Counted from the first letter of the stretch, positions 54,050 through 61,401 are shown. The stretch is DNA of 64,000 nt from JBCCMA01 sp045107005 (GCA_045107005.1 JBGCFP010000032.1:25794-89793), one strand, 5' to 3'. The notes: a model not told the origin generated them from the letters alone. Numbers and translations: made by a program.

Positions 54050-54211
54050 TCACGTGCCCTTGCTGCTTTTGTTTTCAGCGGCGTCAGTTTGTCGACAACA
54101 ACTCTGTCCGCCGTTCCAATATACCCGAGGCTGCGCATTGAAATAGAAGCGGGCGAGGGCCAACCCAAGTCCAGCTGGAACGACAGTGATTGCAAGGACA
54201 ACGAATACCAT
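54050..54211 (-). CDS. Possible 53-residue single-span membrane peptide
   Basis: An ATG at 54211 opens a short frame with one hydrophobic helix ('MVFVVLAITVVPAGLGLALA') followed by a polar Cys-containing tail ('NGGQSCCRQTDAAENKS'). There is no clear ribosome-binding site. The rest of 53889-54310 holds no other credible gene. It is listed because the helix pattern is stronger than expected by chance, but it may be a gene remnant. Confidence 0.25.
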   Translation of the reverse strand: MVFVVLAITVVPAGLGLALARFYFNAQPRVYWNGGQSCCRQTDAAENKSSKGT

Positions 54212-54310
54212 CCGCGCACGAGGGGCCTGTGATCAGCAGACTGAGAAACGGAGCGAGTTCATTATCGTGTTAGTCCCTTTCTCCAGGCCAGAAAGAGTTT
54301 GGTCGAGCTT

Positions 54311-55015
54311 TTACCAAGGAACGGTGGACTCCACGCTAAACGCATCGATGCCCGGCGCGCGGCCGTCGCTGCCACACCGTGCAATTCGTTCTTCACGTTG
54401 GAACACGCCGTTGGCGTCTTGTTGAACCACCGTCGCGCGTACGTACTTGTCTCCCAGTGGCACGTCGCAGGTGTTTTCGTAGACCGTGCCGAGCGATTTC
54501 ACCGCCTTGCGTTGTCCTCCGGCCACGCTGAGGATGTCGGCTCGAATGATGGTTTGTCCCATCTGGTATGACTGCGCCGACAGCACGACATCGTGTAGTG
54601 CGTCGTTGTTCGCGTCGAACGTGGCGGCAATACCGTGGTAAGTCACGTCCGGCGGCACAAACTGAGCGACGATGTTGTCGTTTTCAAGCACAACAAGCAT
54701 GGACGGTTTGGCGTTGCCCTGTCCTGCCAAAGGCCCGCCACGAGTTATGAGCGCAACGGTCTGGATTTGCTCAGACGACGTAAAATGACCGGTCGCGATG
54801 CCGGATACCCGGGCGTTCGATGGCGCGGGTGTGCCGAAGACTTTCGCCATGAGATTGACGGGCGGCGCGATTGAGCTTGCCGCCAATGCTTCCGGCCCCG
54901 CTCGAAAATCCACCACGATCTGCGCGGAAGGCACCACGCGCTCAGGCTCAGTTGGCGGTGGCTCAGCGCACGCGCTGAGAAAGCAGAGACCGATTGTGAC
55001 AGCAGTCAATCGCAT
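54311..55015 (-). CDS. Hypothetical lipoprotein
   Basis: A 234-residue protein. ATG 55015 gives a lipoprotein signal, 'AVTIGLCFLSACAEPPPT' (lipobox LSAC). The mature part has beta-strand phrases such as 'VSGIATGHFTSSEQIQTVAL' and 'IAATFDANNDALHDVVLS'; the latter resembles one FG-GAP/VCBS-type calcium loop (DANNDALHD). A pair of cysteines ('NTCDVPLG', 'RIARCGSDG') could form a disulfide. No family is recognised. Longer in-frame starts lie in the spacer beyond the next gene and are unlikely. Confidence 0.6.
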   Translation of the reverse strand: MRLTAVTIGLCFLSACAEPPPTEPERVVPSAQIVVDFRAGPEALAASSIAPPVNLMAKVFGTPAPSNARVSGIATGHFTSSEQIQTVALITRGGPLAGQGNAKPSMLVVLENDNIVAQFVPPDVTYHGIAATFDANNDALHDVVLSAQSYQMGQTIIRADILSVAGGQRKAVKSLGTVYENTCDVPLGDKYVRATVVQQDANGVFQREERIARCGSDGRAPGIDAFSVESTVPW

Positions 55016-55106
55016 CGCGGAACCGAGTTGAGACGACAACTTGAGAATAGGGCAGTCGTCCTGCGGACTCAATGCCTGCGCCCGACCTCTTGGCCGGGCG
55101 TTAAGA

Positions 55107-56879
55107 CTACTGACCGGCAGCGAGCAAATTGGGCGAGATGTGCACGCGCTGACCGTTGGCAAGCGTGATCCACGACAGGAAGTCGACGTGATCGCCGGTG
55201 CTGCCACCCGTGCTGCCCTGATCGCCAATGTCTTGCCCAGCGACAATGGTGTCGCCTTCGCTAACATTAAAGCTGTCGGCGTGCGCATAGTGAGCGAAGA
55301 CCGGATACTCGGTGCCCTGATAGTTGAACGTGAAGTCCGTCTGCATGATCAACCGATTGCCGTAGCCGCGATTGCTGTTGATGATGTCAACGACTTCACC
55401 GCCAAACCAGGTTTGAATGCGTCCGTTCGTGTTGACGTAGTCGATGCCCAGGTTGTAAACGCCCGCCGGGATGTTCTCGGCCACAGTTGGGTTGTCCGCA
55501 AAGATCGCCAGCGTTGCGTTCTTACTGCTGTGCGGGCCGCCGCGCGCCATGAAGCCCTCGGTCAGAATGAACTCGCCGATCACCGGTGAGTTGATGGTCT
55601 GGCGCCCCGGCGTTCCGCGTTCGTGGATGGTTTGGCTCAGCTGCAGGTCCACCTGGCTGCCGGATCCGCTGCGTGGTGCTTCGATGGGCGTACTCTGAGC
55701 GAACAAGGCGCGTCCAGTGGCATCGTCGAGCAAGCCAGTCTGCGGGAGTCCAACGGCGCCTTGGAAGCGCCCGAGAGCCGCGCTGGTGTTGGGGCCAAAC
55801 TGGCCGTCGGCGAACCGTGCCGCCTGGCTTGCTGGTACTGCGCCCACGTCAACGAGCTGCTGTTGCACGCTGGTGACGCCACCATAAAGTCGTGATGCCA
55901 CCGCCGAGGTCGCCTCGCCAGACGTAATGCGCCCGTCGTTGTTGAAGTCCAGCCCGGCGTTTTGCGTGTACTCAATGTTGCCACGAACAAACGCGCGTCC
56001 GCTGGGGGTGACCAGTGTGGCATCCGGATCCGGTGTTGCGCGCCCCGAAAGCACGGAGGTGTAAACGCCTTCCAGAGTGCCAAGACGACCCGGATACTGC
56101 TCAAAATATTGCTCAACAACGGCAAGCTGCTCGACCGGCGTCATGCGTGCCAGCTCGGCGGTCGACGTGCCGAGGCCACGAGCGGTGGGCGGGATGAACT
56201 GAATCAGACCCGTGGCGCCCGAAACGTTGTTCACCACCGATGAGGAAAACGTGCCGCCGGTTTCAAAGCTCATCACGGCCATCAAGTACTCGGGCCGGGT
56301 GCCGAGCCGCTCAGCCATCGCTTCGACTTCGCTGATAAACGCGGGCGTCACGTTCGGGTTGTTCGCCACACCAACAATCGCGTTGTAGTTAAAGTCGCCA
56401 TTGGCGGGTGGTGCCGGCACCGGTGTCGGAGTTGGAACGGGTGTTGGAGCAGGCGTTGGCGCAGGGGCCGGTTCTGGCGCGGGCGCAACGCCCGGTGGCG
56501 GTGGCGCGCTACCCGTTGCGCCGGGAACGATAAGCACGTCGCCAGCGAAAATCATATCCGGATTGGCGATGTTGTTGGCATCGATCAATTCGCCGACGGT
56601 GGTGCCCAGTCGATCGGCAATCGCCCAAAGGCTGTCGCCGGGCTGAATTTCATATGTGCTCACCGGCACGTCGATTTGCTGTCCGGGGTAAATCAGGTTG
56701 ACGTTGGCGACTTGCGGGTTGGCCGCAATCAAATCAGGCAGCGACACGCCGTACTGACTCGCGATTGCGCTCAGCGAGTCGCCGGGGCTCACCGTGTGGG
56801 TGATACTTCGAGAGGCGTTTGCGCTCAGGGCGGTCAGCGAGGCCGCGAAGCTCTGCATTTGTGTGAGGGTAGAAATCAT
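55107..56879 (-). CDS. Multi-domain lysin: two LysM, lysozyme-like, peptidoglycan-binding and M23-like domains
   Basis: A 590-residue modular protein. Order: LysM 1 ('VSPGDSLSAIASQYGVSLPD'), LysM 2 ('IQPGDSLWAIADRLGTTVGE'), a Pro/Ala/Thr linker (~145-175), a transglycosylase-like helical domain ('YLMAVMSFETGGTFSSSV', 'GATGLIQFIPPTARGL'; Glu in 'SFETGG' fits the catalytic acid), an EF-hand-like loop ('LDFNNDGRITSGE'), a PG_binding_1 domain ('FGPNTSAALGRFQGAVGLP') and an M23-like end ('VFAHYAHADSFNVSEGDTIV', 'GDHVDF'). No signal peptide is visible from ATG 56879. That implies release by lysis, a dedicated secretion or injection system, or a role as a cell-wall hydrolase exported by another route. 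Confidence 0.85.
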   Translation of the reverse strand: MISTLTQMQSFAASLTALSANASRSITHTVSPGDSLSAIASQYGVSLPDLIAANPQVANVNLIYPGQQIDVPVSTYEIQPGDSLWAIADRLGTTVGELIDANNIANPDMIFAGDVLIVPGATGSAPPPPGVAPAPEPAPAPTPAPTPVPTPTPVPAPPANGDFNYNAIVGVANNPNVTPAFISEVEAMAERLGTRPEYLMAVMSFETGGTFSSSVVNNVSGATGLIQFIPPTARGLGTSTAELARMTPVEQLAVVEQYFEQYPGRLGTLEGVYTSVLSGRATPDPDATLVTPSGRAFVRGNIEYTQNAGLDFNNDGRITSGEATSAVASRLYGGVTSVQQQLVDVGAVPASQAARFADGQFGPNTSAALGRFQGAVGLPQTGLLDDATGRALFAQSTPIEAPRSGSGSQVDLQLSQTIHERGTPGRQTINSPVIGEFILTEGFMARGGPHSSKNATLAIFADNPTVAENIPAGVYNLGIDYVNTNGRIQTWFGGEVVDIINSNRGYGNRLIMQTDFTFNYQGTEYPVFAHYAHADSFNVSEGDTIVAGQDIGDQGSTGGSTGDHVDFLSWITLANGQRVHISPNLLAAGQ

Positions 56880-57077
56880 CCTGATATCCGATCTTCCGGT
56901 AGTCTTCCTGAGTTTGCGCCACACTTTGGTGGGGGAACACTCGGGATTACCCTAAGCCGTTATTGTGCCGACAGTTTGAAGGGGGATTTTCCGGAAAACA
57001 GAATGATCAAGCGAGTTCGTTTGGCTGTTAGTCCAAATTGGGGCGCTCACAGGAGACGCCACTGCTTGTCTTCACCG

Positions 57078-57506
57078 CTATAGAGACAAGGCCATTCCAA
57101 CTGTCTTCGGTGCCGTTTCTCTAAAGCCGAATTTTTCATACAGCTTATTCGCTGGAACATCCGCCATTAGACTGACATAGGCACTCGTCGGCGCATTTTC
57201 ACGTAAGTAGTCGATTAGTTTCGCCACAATGCTGATCCCTAAGCCGCGGCCTTGATGCTCTGGGTCCACCGAAATATCAACAATCTGAAAAAACAGCCCA
57301 CCATCACCAACGACGCGACCCATGCCAACCACCTCGTCCTTGTAGAGCACAGTCACGCCAAAGAGAGTGCCTGCCAGACCTTTCCTGGCAGCCGAGTCCG
57401 AGAATTCTGAAAGCCCGGTGATGCTTCTGAGTCGAAGATAGTCTTCAACGCTCGGCGGTGCAGGATAGATTTCGTAAGCGCTGGGCAATGCCATCGGCTT
57501 TTTCAT
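57078..57506 (-). CDS. GNAT-family N-acetyltransferase
   Basis: A 142-residue GNAT protein. The acetyl-CoA loop is in 'ISVDPEHQGRGLGISIVAKL' (Q/RxxGxG/A), followed by 'YVSLMADVPANKLYEKFGF', the C-terminal GNAT signature. It would acetylate a small molecule or protein. GNAT genes are frequent integron cassettes; it lies on the same strand just beyond the GTTAGAC core at 57700 and may be the last cassette. No clear attC is seen after its stop, so membership is uncertain. Confidence 0.82.
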   Translation of the reverse strand: MKKPMALPSAYEIYPAPPSVEDYLRLRSITGLSEFSDSAARKGLAGTLFGVTVLYKDEVVGMGRVVGDGGLFFQIVDISVDPEHQGRGLGISIVAKLIDYLRENAPTSAYVSLMADVPANKLYEKFGFRETAPKTVGMALSL

Positions 57507-57714
57507 CCTTGTATCAGGTAAAAGCGAAGTTCAGACTGATCGAGCAAGATACAAATCACGGCGAGTACTTTCAACCGATCCGACGCAGCAGAATTAGGAG
57601 ATGTCGGTGGTGGCAGAAACGCGGCCACTCGCTATGTGAAGCTGCGTATCCGCTATCCAGAAATGTGGCGGCCTCGAGCTTGGAATACGCTATCGATGAC
57701 GTCTAACAACTTTT

Positions 57715-57764
57715 GGTGCCAGTCCAAGACAGTGCGTTAAGTTATATTGTTATGACCGGCACCC
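57715..57764. repeat. GGTGCC...GGCACC palindromic repeat, copy 1
   Basis: GGTGCCAGTC at the left and GACCGGCACCC at the right form imperfect inverted ends about 50 bp apart, with the conserved internal text CAAGACAGTGCG and TTATATTGTTATGACC. Copies 2 and 3 differ at a handful of positions. Immediately to its left is GTCTAAC (57700-57706; GTTAGAC on the minus strand), which fits an attC core. It lies 20 bp beyond the stop of the dockerin-type gene. Confidence 0.85.
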
Positions 57765-57783
57765 GATTTCCGATCGGTTGAAC

Positions 57784-58659
57784 TCAACCGGTTTGGCAAG
57801 CGTCCTCTAGCCCACTCGGTCCCGGCCGACTGAAAAATAGCGAGCGCATCAGGCCCAAATCGATGACATTGACGGATCCATCCCCATTGAGATCGGCGTC
57901 GGCGTCGTCGCTAAAAAAAACAGTACGAAAAAGACCCAGGTCCAACGCGTTCACAACACAGTCGTTGTTCAGGTCTGCATCACAGATATTGCCGTACCCG
58001 TACCCGTCCCCGTCGGAATCGCGTTGATTTGGATTGACCGATAGCTGGCAGTTGTCGGCGCCGTCATCCAAACCATCACCATCGCAGTCTTCCAAACCGA
58101 GGCACGCCTCGGCATCCAAACGGACGTTGTCAAAGTTGGGTTGATTAGTGGTGGAAGACAAGCGCACGGATATCGGTTGCCCAAGGTTTGCATCTTCGTC
58201 CGCAGCCAGATAAGCAATTCTCGTATCCGCCCATTCCCCGGGCGGGGGTTCAACCACTGTCGCATCAACGCTTCCCAGCACAGCGGTGCCTGCCATCAGC
58301 TCAATGCGATACCCGCTAATGTTGGGGCGATCGGGTCGACGCGCTATCGCCACATTCAGGATGTAGCGCATCCCTGCGCTTAGACTGATATCCAGCTGCT
58401 GGGAGATACTGGCGGGCACCACCTCAATATATGCAGTGTTGTTGCCCTCAGGCGCACGGGGACTAAGTATGTGGTAAACGCCAGCGTCAAAAAAACCACC
58501 GCCCTCAATCGTCCATCCCGGTACGTCGCTGTTGGTGAAAGTATTCAATTCCAGGACCGGATCCTCAAACCCCGCGTTTTCGATGGCAACCGGTGACGCC
58601 ATTGCCTGCACTGAACAACAAAAAACAATGTACGAAAATAATTTACTTCGGATACCCAT
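57784..58659 (-). CDS. Secreted protein with thrombospondin type 3 repeats and dockerin-like calcium loops
   Basis: A 291-residue exported protein (signal 'LFSYIVFCCSVQAMAS'). Residues ~25-185 form a beta-sandwich-like domain ('ENAGFEDPVLELNTFTNSDV', 'VPASISQQLDISLSAGMRYI') resembling carbohydrate-binding or PEP-CTERM-associated modules. Then come thrombospondin type 3 repeats ('DCDGDGLDDGADNCQLSVNP', 'DSDGDGYGYGNICDADLNND') and a dockerin-like pair of calcium loops ('DADLNNDCVVNALDLGLFR', 'DADLNGDGSVNVIDLGLMR'). Calcium-stabilised extracellular adhesion or scaffold binding is likely. It is bracketed by direct copies of the GGTGCC repeat. Confidence 0.82.
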   Translation of the reverse strand: MGIRSKLFSYIVFCCSVQAMASPVAIENAGFEDPVLELNTFTNSDVPGWTIEGGGFFDAGVYHILSPRAPEGNNTAYIEVVPASISQQLDISLSAGMRYILNVAIARRPDRPNISGYRIELMAGTAVLGSVDATVVEPPPGEWADTRIAYLAADEDANLGQPISVRLSSTTNQPNFDNVRLDAEACLGLEDCDGDGLDDGADNCQLSVNPNQRDSDGDGYGYGNICDADLNNDCVVNALDLGLFRTVFFSDDADADLNGDGSVNVIDLGLMRSLFFSRPGPSGLEDACQTG

Positions 58660-58689
58660 AGACTACTTCTCCAACAAACATGAAATATT

Positions 58690-58740
58690 GGCGCGAGTCC
58701 AAGACAGTGCGCTAAATCATATTTTTATGACCGGCACCCG
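58690..58740. repeat. GGTGCC...GGCACC palindromic repeat, copy 2
   Basis: Same family as copies 1 and 3, with a degraded left end (GGCGCGAGTC instead of GGTGCCAGTC) and substitutions in the middle (CTAAATCATATTTTTATGACC). The right end (CCGGCACCCG) is intact. It lies 30 bp before the start of the dockerin-type gene, and abuts a half attC on its right. Confidence 0.85.
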
Positions 58741-58759
58741 ATCCATATTGCCATTGGGC

Positions 58760-58821
58760 CAAGGCTTGGCATAGCCAAACGCGGGCCGCTTGCAGTTGTC
58801 GGCTGCAGCGCCAAGTTAGGC
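58760..58821 (-). other. Half attC site next to repeat copy 2
   Basis: The plus-strand text has 'AGGCTTGGC.AAGCCAAACGCG'-type hairpin tip, GTCGGCTGCAGCGCC and the core GTTAGGC (58815-58821), as in the complete sites. The other half, from the hairpin tip to the second core, is missing and replaced by repeat copy 2 about 20 bp away. It belongs to the PH-domain cassette on its right. Confidence 0.75.
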
Positions 58822-58900
58822 GGCGCCACGGAAAAAATGCAGCCCCACTTTATGGTGTGACAAGCTTCGCTGTAGAACCGTGGACGGCTTAGATAACTTA

Positions 58901-59374
58901 CTAGCCCTGACTTGAATCAATGGTTTCCATTGCACTTCGCCGAAAATCAAGTGGAGCGGCGATACTGGGGATTGGCGTTTTGCCCCCTCCTGTGCCATTG
59001 ACTATCAGAGTTCCAAACCCAAATATTCTGCCGAATATGCTTTGATCAATATTGAAACTTTCAACTTTGGCGTGGTTTAGTTCGACGGTATTTCTTCTAA
59101 TCAGGCCTACTTTTGCAATGATGCGCTTCGAAGTCACTGCGAGCTCTGTTGAAATCTTCAATATGTATGCCTTGATCAGTGAAATGATCGCTAGAGAGAC
59201 TGCGATAGTGCCAAATATTGGCCCAATAGTTGTGTCACCGGTGCTTGTAACAAGACCAAACAACCAGACCCCAACTGCAAGCAACGAGACACCCGGGACA
59301 AAAATGAACCAGTGAAGCTTGGCAGTTTCAATCACTGATTCGCCGGACATAAGATTTTTTTCGACGTAGGACAT
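58901..59374 (-). CDS. PH-domain (YdbT-like) membrane protein, cassette gene
   Basis: A 157-residue protein with two hydrophobic helices ('WFIFVPGVSLLAVGVWLFG', 'IFGTIAVSLAIISLIKAYIL') and a bacterial PH (bPH2) domain ('STELAVTSKRIIAKVGLIRR', 'NTVELNHAKVESFNIDQSI', 'GFGTLIVNGTGGGKTPIPSI'). These proteins are common in cassettes and of unknown function. A GGAAGC site precedes the ATG at 59374. The next attC half lies 80 bp after its stop. Confidence 0.82.
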   Translation of the reverse strand: MSYVEKNLMSGESVIETAKLHWFIFVPGVSLLAVGVWLFGLVTSTGDTTIGPIFGTIAVSLAIISLIKAYILKISTELAVTSKRIIAKVGLIRRNTVELNHAKVESFNIDQSIFGRIFGFGTLIVNGTGGGKTPIPSIAAPLDFRRSAMETIDSSQG

Positions 59375-59649
59375 TCTAGAGCTTCCTTGATTCGCGCAAA
59401 ATGATTTCGCATCTAATCGGGTGCGGAGACGATCACCCCATTGTGTCCAAAATCACTGATGTAATCCATCACCTTGACGCTACTATAGAAGCTCAAGACT
59501 CGTTCCACATCAAAGTCAGAGGCTTGCCAGATCGTGTCACTCTATGAAATAGACTTCTTCTCGACGTCGAAGTTGAAAATGGTTGCTATTGAGCAAAGTC
59601 GTTAGTCAGACAACGAAAGTGAATGATCGAGGGACGTGCTCACCTGTCC

Positions 59650-59687
59650 GTCCAACAACAAAACTCAGCTGCAACGCCACGTTATGT
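59650..59687 (-). other. Reduced attC site lacking its central hairpin
   Basis: GTCCAAC (59650-59656) and GTTATGT (59681-59687) lie only 38 bp apart. The text between (AACAAAACTCAGCTGCAACGCCAC) equals the outer arms of the complete sites joined directly, so the central ~60 bp with the hairpin tip has been lost. The left core still fits GTTRRRY on the minus strand (GTTGGAC). Confidence 0.6.
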
Positions 59688-59802
59688 GCCAGTGCATCCA
59701 ACTGCCCAGTTCGGCGCTTCATATCAAAACGTACGACTTTTGGTGCCGCTTACAACTTTAGAGCATTTCATCCTCTGCTAGCTCTTCTGAATTTGAGACT
59801 TT

Positions 59803-59853
59803 GGGTGCCAGTCCAAGACAGTGCCCTAAGTTATATTGTTATGACCGGCACCC
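59803..59853. repeat. GGTGCC...GGCACC palindromic repeat, copy 3
   Basis: The best-preserved copy: GGGTGCCAGTC at the left, GACCGGCACCC at the right, 51 bp in total, with one mismatch between arms. The GTTAGGC core of the DUF3883 cassette's attC begins 12 bp further right (59866), and the rest of that attC is absent, so the repeat takes its place. Confidence 0.88.
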
Positions 59854-59865
59854 GATTTCTTTAGC

Positions 59866-59872
59866 GTTAGGC
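59866..59872 (-). other. Isolated attC core at the end of the DUF3883 cassette
   Basis: GTTAGGC (GCCTAAC on the minus strand). The TAA inside it is the stop codon of the DUF3883 gene. No partner core is found within the next 100 bp toward lower coordinates; repeat copy 3 is there instead. Confidence 0.6.
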
Positions 59873-60724
59873 GTCATGCGAAACAGGCCGGGCGACAAAT
59901 GATTGAGCCTGTAGAACGCAGGAATCAGAAATCGCCCCTGGGAGTCGATACAGGCCTGGGATTTCTCGGAAATTGAACAAGCGGTATACGAAATACTTTT
60001 CGCGATCATGCTCCGATCTAGCAACTTCATTCCGACTCGCGAAAAAAGGCGTTTCGCGGCCATACTTCGTGGTTTTTACTTCAATTAGCCGTTCCGAGCC
60101 ATCGGAATTGAACGAGAGTACATCGAATCCCTCGTGATCACCCCGAACACTCGACGTGTGTTCTATCTTCGCTGCCAATGGTTCAGAGCCCTCGGCAATT
60201 AGCCGTTCCTCCTCAAACTGAAGCACGAATCTTTCGCCGGCCGCGCCGAGAGAGCGATTCCGAGCCTCACGCTCTACATAATCCACAACTCTCTTGATTC
60301 TACTTCCCCACCGATCCCTTGGCCCAGAATCTGGCAACACGAGTTCCGGCGGCTCGCATTCGATAGTGAGTAAACTTTCCAACTCCGGCACAACCCCAGG
60401 GCGCTCCGCATCAGTCACAGCAATTTCCCTAAGATGTTGATCTTCGGAAAGCCGTTCAGTCAGAACATGAAGAATTAACTCTTGGTAATTTGATCTTGGT
60501 TTGTATCCTGGAATGTAAGGGCAACCAAGATCAAGCAGAGCGGCGCTAATGTTCGCATGCTTGAACTCGATCGAGCCTTCGGAGCGATCGTCTAGCTTTG
60601 CTCGAAGCGCGCGTCGATGCTTTGATTTGTTGTATGGCACACGTGCAAGGTCTGCACGCAGCATCTCAATATAGTCATCGACAGTGGCTTCGACTTCCTC
60701 GACAGACCAAGAAGATGCGGTCAA
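59867..60724 (-). CDS. DUF3883-domain protein, nuclease-like, cassette gene
   Basis: A 285-residue protein. The C-terminal ~110 residues form a DUF3883 (NO VEIN C-terminal) domain: 'RSLGAAGERFVLQFEEERLI', 'EGFDVLSFNSDGSERLIEVK' with the D...ExK spacing of restriction-like nucleases, and 'PFFASRNEVARSEHDREKYF'. The N-terminal part ('KANISAALLDLGCPYIPGYK'-like text 'ISAALLDLGCPYIPGYKPR') is a helical module seen next to DUF3883 in defence-associated genes. It is a candidate DNA-targeting effector. The start ATG is 27 bp from the preceding attC, and the stop lies inside the following attC core. Confidence 0.8.
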   Translation of the reverse strand: MTASSWSVEEVEATVDDYIEMLRADLARVPYNKSKHRRALRAKLDDRSEGSIEFKHANISAALLDLGCPYIPGYKPRSNYQELILHVLTERLSEDQHLREIAVTDAERPGVVPELESLLTIECEPPELVLPDSGPRDRWGSRIKRVVDYVEREARNRSLGAAGERFVLQFEEERLIAEGSEPLAAKIEHTSSVRGDHEGFDVLSFNSDGSERLIEVKTTKYGRETPFFASRNEVARSEHDREKYFVYRLFNFREIPGLYRLPGAISDSCVLQAQSFVARPVSHDA

Positions 60725-60750
60725 TTAATTCTCCACGTTCGCTGGCCGTA

Positions 60751-60809
60751 CACCTAGCGACAAGCATCGGCTGTTGGCCAATCCGATCAGCTGCATGCGC
60801 TTGTTAGCC
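60751..60809 (-). other. Short, degenerate attC after brnA
   Basis: GTTAGCC (60803-60809) on the right and CCTAGCGAC (60753-60761) on the left, with inner inverted repeats GACAAGCATCGG / CCGAT...GCGCTTGTT around a short loop. Length 59 bp. The brnA stop codon (TAA) is part of the right core. The left core no longer matches GTTRRRY. Confidence 0.5.
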
Positions 60810-61058
60810 AGCGTCAGAAAGCTCTTCCCGAATCACACGCCGCAGAGTCGCCTCTAGTGGCTCCGATGACTTTTGCGTTTGTTCACGCAGCACATGATTA
60901 ATTAGAGTCTGGTAGTTTCCGCCGCCAGCTTCGTGCACTTGTGCTTTAAACCAAGCCAAGACGTCATCGTCAATGCGAATTGTAATGCGCGTTTTACCTG
61001 GGGCTGTTTTGGCGATGGGGCCGCGTTTGGCTTCGCTAAAGTCATAATTGTCGCGCAT
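60804..61058 (-). CDS. brnA: BrnA-like antitoxin, cassette gene
   Basis: An 84-residue ribbon-helix-helix antitoxin. 'GKTRITIRIDDDVLAWFKAQ' and 'GGGNYQTLINHVLREQTQ' match the BrnA pattern: a basic beta strand followed by two helices. It binds DNA as a dimer and neutralises BrnT. The ATG at 61058 is 1 bp after the brnT stop. The toxin-first gene order is standard for brnTA. The final TAA overlaps the attC core, so the cassette boundary is at the end of this gene. Confidence 0.88.
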   Translation of the reverse strand: MRDNYDFSEAKRGPIAKTAPGKTRITIRIDDDVLAWFKAQVHEAGGGNYQTLINHVLREQTQKSSEPLEATLRRVIREELSDAG

Positions 61059-61059
61059 A

Positions 61060-61329
61060 TCAAGAACCTTCGTAACGTTTGCGTTCCGACCGAGACGCTG
61101 GCCGTGAGGAAATAATTCGGATGCAATCTTCGCGATACGTAAACACGGTCACGAGTACTCGAAAGTTTGGGCTCATACCCAAGGCTACGTACCGCTCTTC
61201 ATCGGCTGCATCCGGATCCTCTCGAACCAATGCTCTGTCGTCTTCAAGTGAGAGTGATGCATCAGCGAAATCGACGCCGTGCTTAAGCAGGTTCGCTTTG
61301 GCCTTGCTCTTGTCCCACTCAAACTCCAT
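61060..61329 (-). CDS. brnT: BrnT-like ribonuclease toxin, cassette gene
   Basis: An 89-residue toxin of the BrnT family: 'MEFEWDKSKAKANLLKHGVD', 'FADASLSLEDDRAL', 'EERYVALGMSPNFRVLVTVF' and 'IRIISSRPASRSERKRYE'. BrnT is a RelE-fold ribonuclease that stops translation. The ATG at 61329 gives the family N-terminus; an in-frame ATG at 61347 lies inside the operator. The -10 box ends only 7 nt before this ATG, so the transcript appears leaderless. Confidence 0.9.
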   Translation of the reverse strand: MEFEWDKSKAKANLLKHGVDFADASLSLEDDRALVREDPDAADEERYVALGMSPNFRVLVTVFTYREDCIRIISSRPASRSERKRYEGS

Positions 61330-61336
61330 TGAAGCG

Positions 61337-61366
61337 ATTGTATGCACAATCGTGCATACGCGTCAA
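61337..61366 (-). promoter_or_regulatory. brnTA promoter with an embedded palindromic operator
   Basis: On the minus strand: -35 TTGACG (61366-61361), an 18-bp spacer, and -10 TACAAT (61342-61337). A perfect palindrome, GTATGCAC-N4-GTGCATAC (61340-61359), fills the spacer and touches the -10. This is the expected layout for autorepression by the BrnA dimer, alone or with BrnT. Confidence 0.82.
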
Positions 61367-61401
61367 GAGAACCAAAGGGTGGCGGTTTAGATAGGCCAGC
61401 T

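Larger units (their letters stand above)
59375..59866. other. Gene-free cassette leader and remnant
   Basis: No credible gene is present. The stretch holds a reduced attC (59650-59687), a short gene-free interval with scattered GGTGCC text (59740-59760), and repeat copy 3 (59803-59853). It looks like one or two eroded cassettes. Confidence 0.5.

Noticed and set aside
55107..56879. Treating the large lysin as evidence of a prophage
   Set aside because: No capsid, portal, terminase, tail or integrase gene is in the surrounding 15 kb.
58816..58998. A 60-codon minus-strand frame between the half attC and the PH-domain gene
   Set aside because: It overlaps the end of the PH-domain gene in another frame and has no ribosome-binding site or pattern.
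57715..59853. Reading the three GGTGCC repeats as a CRISPR array
   Set aside because: Only three copies, about 1 kb apart, with inverted ends and no regular spacers; they are dispersed palindromic repeats.
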